The position numbers and the translations under genes were made by a program. A stretch of 62,123 nt of DNA from Cyanobacteria bacterium RI_101 (GTDB lineage: Bacteria > Cyanobacteriota > Cyanobacteriia > Cyanobacteriales > Microcystaceae). The stretch is from contig WGLZ01000035.1 of assembly GCA_016471375.1 (NCBI GenBank), positions 1 through 62,123 on the forward strand, in the 5' to 3' direction. Shown here in pieces: positions 1-7,649 of the stretch (its first letter is position 1; each line of letters opens with the position of its first letter). Below the pieces are notes generated by a model that was not told the origin of the DNA, did no database searches, and saw only the letters and a program-made list of their open reading frames with translations.

Positions 1-102
1 CACTAAACCTATTTTATCGATGATGCCTGCCACGATTCCCAGATGATCTAGGTTTTCTACTTTTACGCTCACTGAGTCCCATGCCTCCCTAAATGCCTTC
101 AT
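1..102 (-). CDS. IS transposase, N-terminal fragment cut by the window edge
   Basis: Reading the minus strand leftward from an ATG at 102 gives 34 codons without a stop before the window edge. The peptide contains 'VENLDHLGIVAGIIDKIGLV', which matches my memory of the N-terminal DUF4277 segment of IS1634-like transposases common in cyanobacteria. Only the start of the gene is visible, so whether the copy is intact cannot be judged. It would act as a DNA strand-transfer enzyme for its own element. The flank at 103-333 carries no intact gene, consistent with insertion-damaged DNA. Confidence 0.6.
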   Translation of the reverse strand, partial: MKAFREAWDSVSVKVENLDHLGIVAGIIDKIGLV

Positions 103-333
103 ATTTTATACGATTGAGCATCGACCTGCGGAATGTAGATAAAGAACGATTTTACCGAGGTGAATCTCAAGCGCCTTCCTACTAACCCGTCGTCCGCTTT
201 ACCGGCGCTGGCAAGGGCCTAAGCTTACGCGGACCAAGGTCTTGGGATTGACCTCCTGGCTACCCTAGCGCCGTTGCGGGAGCAAGAGCCGGAGACCTGG
301 CGGGCGGCGCTGGATTATCTGCAATTCATCGGC
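103..333. other. Gene-free flank of the IS element with a possible decayed gene
   Basis: No intact gene is seen. On the plus strand, from about 225 to 333, an open frame reads like real protein (for example 'LATLAPLREQEPETWRAALD'), but it begins after a stop, has no good start and runs into the 3' end of the minus-strand ABC gene. It may be a remnant of a gene disrupted by the neighbouring IS. I do not recognise its family. The outer end of the IS probably lies within the first part of this stretch but was not located. Confidence 0.3.
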
Positions 334-1059
334 TCATTCCTTTCCATAGGCGGCGCCGAGGTAGAGTTCTCCCACCAGGGGATTATCCAGTAACTCAGGC
401 CCCGTGCCGACGAGTTTATCCCGACCGTTTTCCAACACATAGCCCCGGTCCGCTAAGGCTAGCGCCTGTTTAGCGTTTTGCTCCACCAGAATAATGGCTT
501 TGCCGGCGCCGTTAATGGCCTTGATTTGGCCAAAAACTTCTTTGACTAAAATCGGCGATAGCGCCGCGGAGGGTTCGTCCAGCAGAAGGAGTTCGGGATC
601 CAACATCAGGGCCCGACCCATGGCCAACATCTGGCGCTCTCCCCCGGAAAGGGTGCCGGCCCTCTGGCGGCGCCGCTGGGCCAGCTTGGGAAAGAGGGTA
701 TAAATTCTGTCCTTCAGCGCCGTCGCCGAGCCTTGAGCTAAAAAAGCGCCCATTTCTAGATTTTCCGCCACCGTCAGGGAGGCGAAGACATTAGAGACCT
801 GGGGCACGTAGCACATTCCCCGACGGACAATCTGATCCGAATCTAAGCCGGCGATATTTTCCCCTTTAAATAAAATTTCTCCCTCTCGGGGTTTGAGGAG
901 GCCGAAAATAGTTTTCGCTAGGGTGGATTTACCGGCGCCGTTGGGGCCGATGACCACCACCAATTCTCCGGCGCCGATGGCGAAATTAATCCCCTTCAGG
1001 ATGGGCAAATCGGGAATATAACCGGCAACAACGGCGTTGACCTCAAGCAAAGGGGTCAT
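334..1059 (-). CDS. natE: Neutral/branched-chain amino acid ABC transporter ATPase (NatE/LivF type)
   Basis: This is the second cytoplasmic ATPase of a HAAT-family importer for neutral or branched-chain amino acids; it hydrolyses ATP to drive a LivH/LivM-type permease pair. The 241 residues show Walker A 'GPNGAGKST' near residue 40, a Q-loop ('YVPQ'), signature 'LSGGERQM' and Walker B 'LLLLDEPSAAL', with the LivF-typical 'VEQNAKQAL' tail. Length is normal for LivF. The N-terminus ('VVAGYIPDLPILKGI') and 'SDQIVRRGMCYVPQ' resemble cyanobacterial NatE more than the urea-transport homologue UrtE. No permease or binding-protein gene is nearby, which fits the scattered nat genes of cyanobacteria. 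It is 6 bp downstream of the ferredoxin gene, suggesting co-transcription. Confidence 0.85.
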   Translation of the reverse strand: MTPLLEVNAVVAGYIPDLPILKGINFAIGAGELVVVIGPNGAGKSTLAKTIFGLLKPREGEILFKGENIAGLDSDQIVRRGMCYVPQVSNVFASLTVAENLEMGAFLAQGSATALKDRIYTLFPKLAQRRRQRAGTLSGGERQMLAMGRALMLDPELLLLDEPSAALSPILVKEVFGQIKAINGAGKAIILVEQNAKQALALADRGYVLENGRDKLVGTGPELLDNPLVGELYLGAAYGKE

Positions 1060-1065
1060 GGCAAT

Positions 1066-1293
1066 CTAAGAGGGGGTCAGTTGGAGGTCGGGGCGCTCCT
1101 CCGGTAGGATGGCGCCGTCCACGGGGCAGACTTGCAGACAGATGCCGCAGTCGATGCAGGTGGCGAAGTCGATCCAGTACCAATCCGTTCCCTTGTTATT
1201 TTTATCGGCGCCGGGGTGGATGCAGGCGACCGGACAGGCGTCCACGCAATCGGCGACGCCTTCGCAGGTCTGGGTGACAATGGTGTGGGGCAT
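1066..1293 (-). CDS. Small bacterial-type ferredoxin, likely [3Fe-4S][4Fe-4S]
   Basis: A 75-residue soluble electron carrier. The frame is open much further upstream, but that extension lies in the TPR gene; the ATG at 1293 begins a normal ferredoxin ('MPHTIVTQTC'). The second cluster motif is complete, C46-x2-C49-x2-C52-x3-C56P. The first motif is C10-x5-C16-x3-C20P plus C24: the Cys expected at C-x2-C is replaced by Val13. Seven-ligand arrangements like this usually hold one [3Fe-4S] and one [4Fe-4S] cluster. Cluster type is inferred from cysteine spacing; the redox partner is unknown. The gene lies between the TPR gene and natE on the same strand. Confidence 0.88.
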   Translation of the reverse strand: MPHTIVTQTCEGVADCVDACPVACIHPGADKNNKGTDWYWIDFATCIDCGICLQVCPVDGAILPEERPDLQLTPS

Positions 1294-1343
1294 GGAGACG
1301 GTTAACGGGCTAGCGAAAGCGATAATAGCACAGTCGGTTCGGG

Positions 1344-2201
1344 TCAGGTAGAGGAGTCCTCTAGGCCCGCCCGCCAAGCCGGATAGCCCGGCGCTTGACG
1401 CAGATCTCCCAGAACCGGGTCGGTTTCCGCCAGACGCAGATAGGTTTCGGGATAGGCGCGAATCGCGTTCCCCAGACTTTGAAAAGCGTCCAGATAACGC
1501 CCCAATTGGGCTTGACACTGGGCGACGCCGTACCAGGCGTAATCGTCCTCCGGCTCTAGCTCCAACGCCTTTTGATAACAGTCGATAGCCTGGGGATAGC
1601 GGTAAACCCGTTGCCAAATTTCTCCCTGACGGTACCAGGACCAATAATCCTGGGGCTTAATCTTCAGCGCCTGTCGGTAACTCTCTAGCGCGTCGGCGTA
1701 GCGCCCCCATTGCCGCAGACAGTCGCCCCGGCGGTACCAGGCCCAAAAGTCTTGGGGCCGACTCTTCAAGCATTGGGCGTAGGCGGTCAGGGCCAGACGG
1801 TAGCGGCCCCCGAGGCGGTGGGCTTCGCCGAGGCGATAGCGGGCCCAGTAGTCGCGGGGAAAAATAGCTAAGGCTTGCTCAAAACAGCGCCGCGCCCGGC
1901 CGTAATCCTCGATTTCCTGAAGATAGACGCAACCCTGGTCGTACCAAGCCCAATAGTTATCCGGGTCGATTTCATTGGCCCGGTCGTAGCTGGCGATGGC
2001 CTCCCGGTAGCGCCCCAACAGTTCCAGGGTCATCGCTCTTTTATACCAAGCCCAATAATCCTCGGGATAGTAGTCGATGGCGCGGTCGTAGCTGAGAAGC
2101 GCGTCGGCATAGCGCCCCTGTTTCCAAAAGGCGTTTCCCTGTTGATACCAGCCTTGATAGCTATCGGGACGGCACTCCAGGGCGTTGTAAACGGTGGACA
2201 T
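1344..2201 (-). CDS. Tetratricopeptide repeat protein with aromatic 'DYWAWY' repeats
   Basis: The 285-residue protein is almost entirely made of seven tandem 34-residue TPR units of the form P-x-D-Y-W-A-W-Y-x(3)-G...GRY..A...Y..A. TPR arrays form right-handed superhelical scaffolds for protein-protein contacts. No signal peptide, membrane segment or catalytic domain is seen, so it is probably cytoplasmic. The Trp-rich inter-repeat junction (DYWAWY, DYWARY, DFWAWY, DYWSWY) is unusually constant. A last, weaker stretch after about residue 240 ends with 'PGYPAWRAGLEDSST'. Partner and function are unknown. The ferredoxin gene follows about 50 bp downstream on the same strand. Confidence 0.85.
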   Translation of the reverse strand: MSTVYNALECRPDSYQGWYQQGNAFWKQGRYADALLSYDRAIDYYPEDYWAWYKRAMTLELLGRYREAIASYDRANEIDPDNYWAWYDQGCVYLQEIEDYGRARRCFEQALAIFPRDYWARYRLGEAHRLGGRYRLALTAYAQCLKSRPQDFWAWYRRGDCLRQWGRYADALESYRQALKIKPQDYWSWYRQGEIWQRVYRYPQAIDCYQKALELEPEDDYAWYGVAQCQAQLGRYLDAFQSLGNAIRAYPETYLRLAETDPVLGDLRQAPGYPAWRAGLEDSST

Positions 2202-2492
2202 AGGCGGGGCGGCAATGGAGTCCTATTTATCCTAATATCCTATCTCAGATCAAAACTGTCTCCTCTTTAGCGCCTCGGGTCGGTATGTTCCCGACTCAGC
2301 GGCCCCAATTTCGGCGCTTTTACTGAACTCGTTTGGGCGGGAGCTTCGCTAACTCACCGTGTTTTCCCCCGCGCTAGGCTGTAACCGCCAGGCTAAAATA
2401 AAGGCAAGGAAAAAGAACCCTAGATCTAAACAAACGGTTGCAAAATCCCCGCGCCCCTCAGTAATCCCTTGCCTAGGGAGATGGAGTTGACC

Positions 2493-3704
2493 ATGACGGA
2501 TAATTTTTTGGCTCCCCTTCCCGACCCGGAGGAGGAGACCGCCCTAGAGGAGCAAGAGAGGGACTCTTTTTGGCCAGTCCCGGAATCGACCCTTTCCCTC
2601 GCCCAGGAGCGACGCCCGCTCCTCAGCACGGATTTAGTTCGGGTTTATCTGCAAGATATTGGCCGCATTCCCCTTCTTAAACGAGACGAAGAGATTAGTC
2701 TCGCTCAAGAGATTCAGCAACATCTGGAACTGTTAGAGATTCGGGCCCAAGCCGCGGCCCGAGGAAACTTGGCGCTGGAAAATCTAGAGCGGGTTTTGAC
2801 GATCCACGACGCGCTACTGGTTCAAAGCGGCCGTCGTCCGACTTGGGAAGGCTGGGCCCGGGAGGCCGGGATGACAGTCGCGGATCTAAAAATATGTCTG
2901 CAACGGGGGCGCCAGATCTGGGCGGAGTTGGCGGGCTTAACGGTGGCGGAGTTGGAAGCTCGGCAACAAAAGGGAGTCCGAGCCAAGGCCCATTTAATCA
3001 AAGCCAATCTGCGGTTGGTGGTTTCGGTGGCGAAAAAATATCAGAGACGGGGGTTGGAACTGCTAGATCTGATCCAAGAGGGAACCCTGGGGCTGGAGCG
3101 GGCGGCGGAGAAATTCGACCCCACCAAGGGCTATCGCTTCAGCACCTACTCTTACTGGTGGATTCGTCAGGGCATCACTCGGGCGCTGGCGACCCAAGGG
3201 CGCATGATTCGAGTGCCGGTGCATATTACGGAAAAACTGAACCGCATTAAACACGCCCAGCGCCGACTCTCCCAGGAAAAGGGCCGGACGGCGACCCTGG
3301 AAGATGTGGCGGTGGAACTGGCCATGACCCCGGGCCAGGTGCGGGAGGTCTTGGCCAAGACTCCCCGGGCCGTTTCTTTGGAGTTAAAAGTCGGCCAAGA
3401 TAAGGACACCGAGTTATTGGATTTACTCGAAGCGCCGGAGCCGTCCCCAGAGGAAAATTTAATTCAGGAGGCGCTGAAAAAGGATATCGGCGCTATCTTG
3501 GCGGAACTGACGGAGCGGGAGCGGGAGGTCATCGGTCTGCGCTACGGGTTAGAGGACGGCAACGCCTACTCGCTTTCCGAAATTGGGCGCATGTTGAACC
3601 TGTCTCGGGAGCGGGTGCGGCAAATCGAAGCCAAAGCCCTGCAAAAACTGCGCCATCCCCGGCGCCGGGATCGGGTGCGGGATTACTTTGATCAACTGGG
3701 TTAG
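2493..3704 (+). CDS. Group 2 sigma-70 factor, SigC-like
   Basis: This non-essential-type sigma factor directs RNA polymerase to alternative promoter sets. The protein carries region 1.2 ('TDLVRVYLQDIGRIPLL'), region 2 ('NLRLVVSVAKKYQRRGLELL' through 'YSYWWIRQGITRA'), region 3 and a region 4 helix-turn-helix ('SLSEIGRMLNLSRERVRQIE'). The ~400-residue length and an insert between regions 1.2 and 2 resemble cyanobacterial SigC rather than shorter SigB/SigD/SigE; the exact subgroup needs a tree. The frame opens at a TTG at 2469 and an ATG at 2481, but the ATG at 2493 has GGAG six bases upstream, so I chose it (403 residues). A NERD-helicase gene starts 12 bp after its stop. A possible -10 (TAAAAT) lies near 2394. 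Confidence 0.9.
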   Translation: MTDNFLAPLPDPEEETALEEQERDSFWPVPESTLSLAQERRPLLSTDLVRVYLQDIGRIPLLKRDEEISLAQEIQQHLELLEIRAQAAARGNLALENLERVLTIHDALLVQSGRRPTWEGWAREAGMTVADLKICLQRGRQIWAELAGLTVAELEARQQKGVRAKAHLIKANLRLVVSVAKKYQRRGLELLDLIQEGTLGLERAAEKFDPTKGYRFSTYSYWWIRQGITRALATQGRMIRVPVHITEKLNRIKHAQRRLSQEKGRTATLEDVAVELAMTPGQVREVLAKTPRAVSLELKVGQDKDTELLDLLEAPEPSPEENLIQEALKKDIGAILAELTEREREVIGLRYGLEDGNAYSLSEIGRMLNLSRERVRQIEAKALQKLRHPRRRDRVRDYFDQLG

Positions 3705-3716
3705 GGTTTATCTCTC

Positions 3717-5795
3717 ATGAGCCAACTAGACGCCCTCGCAGACCTAGAGCGGGAACTGAAAAAACACCCCGACGCGACCTTAAAAAATATCGAGCGGCTC
3801 CAAACCGTTCAACACCCCCACACGGCGGCGATGTGTACGGCCATAACGGCGCTATTGCGGGCTTTCCCGAACCGGAAAATTTTTGTGATTGTCGAGGCGG
3901 AAATCTCCCGCTTGGCTCGGCATTCCCGACCGGAAGATTTTGTCGCTTGGATAGAAACCGTCGGCATTTTTGTCCTTGAAGTAAAAAGCCACACCATCGC
4001 CGGCGTCAGAAGTTTTGAAAATAGCGTTCCCCAAGTGATTTACGGCGGTCAGGCCACCGGCGATCATGATTTATTAGACCAGCCCAAGAGTTTCGCCTAC
4101 GATCTAAGAACGGATATCGAAAGACTGTTTGAGGCTCAGGACCGGGAGTTGCCGGCGCTCTACTACGCCGGTTGGCTTCCCAATGTTTCCCCGGAAGACG
4201 TGGCGGCCAAATCGGCGACAGTAGCTCTAGATAAGGTTTGGCTGAGCGATATGTTAGAGAAGGAGACCTTTATCCAGCGCCTCGGCGCTTTGAAAAATAT
4301 CACTCGGGGAACTCGAACTGAGCGGGATTCTTTGGAATTATTTTGCTCTATTTTTGGGACAACTTCAGGACTGAAAAGCGACTACTTGCCCAGGGTGGCG
4401 CCGGTGGGTTCCATTGGTCAGGCCATTGACCGCAAAAATCAACAGTTAAAGCGATTAACCTGGGAGCAAGAAACCCTGGCTTTTAGCCCCAATCTGGTTC
4501 GGGGGCCTAAAGTGATTCGCGGCGTGGCGGGGAGCGGCAAAACCGTAGTGTTAGTCAACGCCGTGGCGGAACAGTTTATTCGGGCGCTATCGGAACGGGC
4601 TAATTCTTTAGCTTTATTTGCTCAAAGCCCTTTACCCCAAGTTCTGGTCCTCTGTTTTAACCGGGCGCTGGCGGGTTATCTCAAGGATCTGATTGTCAAA
4701 TGCTTCGAGTCTCGGAAACCCGTCACGGATTGGGCCTTTCCCCATTCGGCTCTGACGGTGATGAATATCGACCGGTTAGCCTATTCTTTGGGCAAAAAAT
4801 ATTACCACCAAGGAGATGTTAAAAAAACCGTTGAAGATATCCTGAATCATGTCTCCATCCAGCCCAAATATCAGTATATTTTCATCGACGAAGGTCAGGA
4901 TATCAACCTCGACTGGTATCCCTTAATCCAAGCGCTAGCCGTCGCCGATCCTGAGTTGGGAAAAAGCATCATCGTCTTCTACGACGAAGCTCAGAATATT
5001 TACGGCGTCAAGCGCCCGGGTCGGGGCGATGTTCCCGCCTGGGAAACTTTTCTGGGAAATGTCCCCAATCCGAGGGGACTGAAAACCGTGATGCGAGTGG
5101 GACATCGGAACACAAATCAAATTCTCTCCTTTTCCTTTAACTTATTACTGGGAAGTTTCGCCGCCAAAGATCCCCAGATGAAGGAATTTGCCGGTTTAAC
5201 CGACTACGAAAAAGAAATCATTCCCCAGGATCCGGCGCTGGCCCATCCCCGGGCCGGTCAGCCCTGCGTGGAACGGATCGACGAGCGCCAGGTGAAAGTC
5301 AATTTCGCCGTCCATGATTTTAGCCCTCCTAATGTTCACGCCTTCAATAACGAGACCGATATGCTCTCCGCTTTGGTCAAAAATATCCAAAAGACCATCG
5401 ACGTCAATCAAGATAATGTGGAACCCGCCGATATTTTGATCATGGCGCCGCTGGTTCAACAGGCGCTCAAGATTAATCAAGCGCTTAACAGCGCCGGAAT
5501 TTTAACCCATAGCCCCATTAAAACTCGGGATTTCGACGGGCGGGATCTGCCGGTTTTCCAAGAGGGACGAGTCACCGTCAGCACCATTAAATCGGCGAAG
5601 GGCTACACCGCCCACGTTTGCCATTTGGTCTATCTCCACAGTTTTGAAAAGGAAAAAATGACCAAAGAGGAGATTCAGCAAATGAGAACCCAAATTCATG
5701 TCGCCTGCACCCGGTCTTCCCTTTACCTAGATCTCTGGGGAACCCATTGCTCCCTGATTAACGAGGCCCGACAAATTCGCGCCGTTGTGGCTTAA
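3717..5795 (+). CDS. NERD-domain superfamily 1 (UvrD/Rep-like) helicase
   Basis: The 692-residue protein appears to combine an N-terminal nuclease-related NERD domain with a superfamily 1 DNA helicase. The NERD region (about residues 30-120) has the nuclease-like 'GIFVLEVKSH' with its E-x-K. The helicase half has Walker A 'GVAGSGKTV' near residue 265, motif II 'IFIDEGQD', motif III 'YDEAQNIYG', motif V 'VSTIKSAKGYTA' and motif VI 'HVACTRSSLYLDLWG'. It is shorter than housekeeping UvrD or PcrA. Similar NERD-helicases occur on plasmids and in defence regions, so a role in DNA repair or anti-invader defence is possible but inferred. It starts 12 bp after the sigma gene and could be cotranscribed. 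Composition matches the native genome. Confidence 0.82.
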   Translation: MSQLDALADLERELKKHPDATLKNIERLQTVQHPHTAAMCTAITALLRAFPNRKIFVIVEAEISRLARHSRPEDFVAWIETVGIFVLEVKSHTIAGVRSFENSVPQVIYGGQATGDHDLLDQPKSFAYDLRTDIERLFEAQDRELPALYYAGWLPNVSPEDVAAKSATVALDKVWLSDMLEKETFIQRLGALKNITRGTRTERDSLELFCSIFGTTSGLKSDYLPRVAPVGSIGQAIDRKNQQLKRLTWEQETLAFSPNLVRGPKVIRGVAGSGKTVVLVNAVAEQFIRALSERANSLALFAQSPLPQVLVLCFNRALAGYLKDLIVKCFESRKPVTDWAFPHSALTVMNIDRLAYSLGKKYYHQGDVKKTVEDILNHVSIQPKYQYIFIDEGQDINLDWYPLIQALAVADPELGKSIIVFYDEAQNIYGVKRPGRGDVPAWETFLGNVPNPRGLKTVMRVGHRNTNQILSFSFNLLLGSFAAKDPQMKEFAGLTDYEKEIIPQDPALAHPRAGQPCVERIDERQVKVNFAVHDFSPPNVHAFNNETDMLSALVKNIQKTIDVNQDNVEPADILIMAPLVQQALKINQALNSAGILTHSPIKTRDFDGRDLPVFQEGRVTVSTIKSAKGYTAHVCHLVYLHSFEKEKMTKEEIQQMRTQIHVACTRSSLYLDLWGTHCSLINEARQIRAVVA

Positions 5796-5881
5796 GTTCT
5801 CCGCATTACCCCGTCGGGACGGCTCTCCCATGGGCTAGATTAGACGAAGACTAATTTCATTGTTATCAGGAGGCGGCGCCC

Positions 5882-6355
5882 ATGTCCCCCCTTCAACAGC
5901 TAAACGCCCTCTATGACCAGGATATTCTCCTGTGGTCGGAAGAGACCGTCGCCCAACTTCAGCGGAGAGAGTTTGAGAACCTTGATCTAGAACATTTAAT
6001 CGAGGAGATAGAGGCCTTGGGGGTTTCTCAGAAGAAGGAGCTAACCAGCCGCCTGATAGTTTTATTAGAACATTTACTCAAACGTTTATATGTAAACTTA
6101 CCCAATGACTATAACGGCTGGGAACGAACCATTCGGACTCAACGGGGAGAGCTAGAGGTTTTATTCGACGCGGCGCCGAGTCTTCGTCGGCGTTGGGAGG
6201 CCAGTTTTGCTCAGGCTTGGCGGATTGCCCTCAAAAATACCCGGAAAGAATATCCCGCGACTGCCTTTCCCTCAGAATGGGGCGATGACCGCGCCATCGA
6301 GTCCATATTGAATAAAGACTTTTGGTTAGAATTGCCGGAAGAAAGCTTAGGATAA
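5882..6355 (+). CDS. DUF29 family protein
   Basis: A 157-residue protein of the DUF29 family, which is strongly expanded in cyanobacteria. The recognisable pattern is an N-terminal 'LYDQDILLWSEETVAQLQR', then 'LDLEHLIEEIEALGVSQKKEL' and 'LLEHLLKRLY', ending in a hydrophilic half with W residues. It is predicted helical and soluble with no signal peptide. The start is supported by an AGGAGG Shine-Dalgarno eight bases upstream. Molecular function is not established for the family. It follows the NERD-helicase after an 86-bp gap and may have its own promoter. Confidence 0.85.
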   Translation: MSPLQQLNALYDQDILLWSEETVAQLQRREFENLDLEHLIEEIEALGVSQKKELTSRLIVLLEHLLKRLYVNLPNDYNGWERTIRTQRGELEVLFDAAPSLRRRWEASFAQAWRIALKNTRKEYPATAFPSEWGDDRAIESILNKDFWLELPEESLG

Positions 6356-6421
6356 CCAGTCTGGAATCTGCGATAATCCATAGCCCCTAGCCCCATCAAA
6401 TTAAGTTAAACCCCGGACGAC

Positions 6422-6450
6422 TTACCCCGATCCGCCTAATCGCCTACAAT
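6422..6450 (+). promoter_or_regulatory. Candidate sigma-70 promoter of ychF
   Basis: A TACAAT -10 hexamer (6445-6450) is preceded by TTACCC (6422-6427) with a 17-bp spacer, 45 bp upstream of the ychF ATG. The -10 is strong; the -35 matches consensus at only three of six positions. Confidence 0.4.
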
Positions 6451-6495
6451 CGTTACGGCGCCGACGCCCCTTTTTCCTTCAGATCCCCATTCTCC

Positions 6496-7587
6496 ATGCT
6501 CAGAGCCGGAATTGTCGGACTGCCCAACGTGGGTAAGTCCACCCTCTTTAACGCCTTGGTGGCTAACGCTAAAGCCGAGGCCGCTAACTTTCCCTTTTGC
6601 ACCATTGAACCCAATGTGGGGGTGGTTTCTGTCCCCGATCCCCGTCTGGAGCGATTAGCGACGATCTCCCAATCCGCCAAAATCGTCCCCACCCGGATCG
6701 AGTTTGTGGATATCGCCGGGCTGGTGAAAGGCGCCAGTCAGGGGGAAGGTTTGGGCAACCAATTCTTGGCCAATATTCGGGAAGTGGACGCCATCGTTCA
6801 GGTGGTGCGCTGTTTTGACGACGACGATATTATCCATGTCTCCGGCTCCGTCGATCCGGCCCGGGATATGGAGGTGATTAACCTAGAATTAGCGCTGGCG
6901 GATCTAGCCCAGGTCGAGCGCCGGTTAGAGCGGGCCCGCAAACAGGCCAAGGGCAATAAGGACTTCCAAACCGAGGTGGCGGCGCTGGAGCGGATTTTAG
7001 CGGCGCTGAACGAGGGGCAACCGGCCCGGACGGTGGACTTGAGCGAAGAAGAGGAAGTTTTGCTTCGTCCCCTGGGGTTATTGACCCGGAAACCCATTAT
7101 TTACGCCGCCAACGTTTCGGAAGAGGATCTGGCGACGGGGAACGATTGGGTGGAGCAAGTAAGAACCATCGCCCAGGGGGAAGGCGCTAAGGTGGTGGTG
7201 ATTTCCGCCCAGGTGGAGGCGGAGTTGGTGGATCTAGACGAGGCGGAGCGCCTAGATTTTCTGGCCAGTTTAGGCGTCGAGGAAGGGGGGCTGAAATCCT
7301 TAATCGCGGCGACCTACGAACTGCTGGGACTGCGAACCTATCTGACCACGGGGCCCCAAGAAACCCGGGCCTGGACGATTGTGGCGGGAATGAAAGCGCC
7401 GCAAGCCGCGGGGGTGATTCACTCGGATTTTGAGCGGGGCTTTATCCGGGCGGAAACTGTGGCCTACGAAGATTTGCTTCAAAGCGGCTCCATGCAGGCG
7501 GCCAAAGAAAAAGGGCTGGTGCGGAGCGAGGGTAAAGAATACGTCGTTCAGGAGGGGGACGTTCTCCTCTTCCGTTTTAACGTTTAG
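6496..7587 (+). CDS. ychF: Redox-regulated ATPase YchF (Obg/OLA1 family)
   Basis: A universally conserved 363-residue P-loop NTPase that binds ribosomes and prefers ATP over GTP. Motifs: G1 'GLPNVGKST' at residues 8-16, switch region 'NFPFCTIEPN', G3 'DIAG', and a G4 variant 'NVSEED' instead of NKxD, the hallmark of ATP-preferring YchF. A coiled-coil insertion (about residues 130-190) and a C-terminal TGS domain ('DFERGFIRAETVAYEDLL') follow. Length matches the family. The gene seems monocistronic, with a candidate promoter 45 bp upstream. No anomalies were seen. Confidence 0.97.
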   Translation: MLRAGIVGLPNVGKSTLFNALVANAKAEAANFPFCTIEPNVGVVSVPDPRLERLATISQSAKIVPTRIEFVDIAGLVKGASQGEGLGNQFLANIREVDAIVQVVRCFDDDDIIHVSGSVDPARDMEVINLELALADLAQVERRLERARKQAKGNKDFQTEVAALERILAALNEGQPARTVDLSEEEEVLLRPLGLLTRKPIIYAANVSEEDLATGNDWVEQVRTIAQGEGAKVVVISAQVEAELVDLDEAERLDFLASLGVEEGGLKSLIAATYELLGLRTYLTTGPQETRAWTIVAGMKAPQAAGVIHSDFERGFIRAETVAYEDLLQSGSMQAAKEKGLVRSEGKEYVVQEGDVLLFRFNV

Positions 7588-7649
7588 CCCTTGGGCGGAT
7601 GGGATATTTTAAGTGATGTTTGTTCGCTAAACAAGGCTAGATCGCGTCC

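Noticed and set aside
1294-1644. N-terminal 117-residue extension of the ferredoxin
   Set aside because: It lies in the 3' end of the TPR gene and is Arg/Ser/Gly-rich shadow sequence; the ferredoxin fold begins at 1293.
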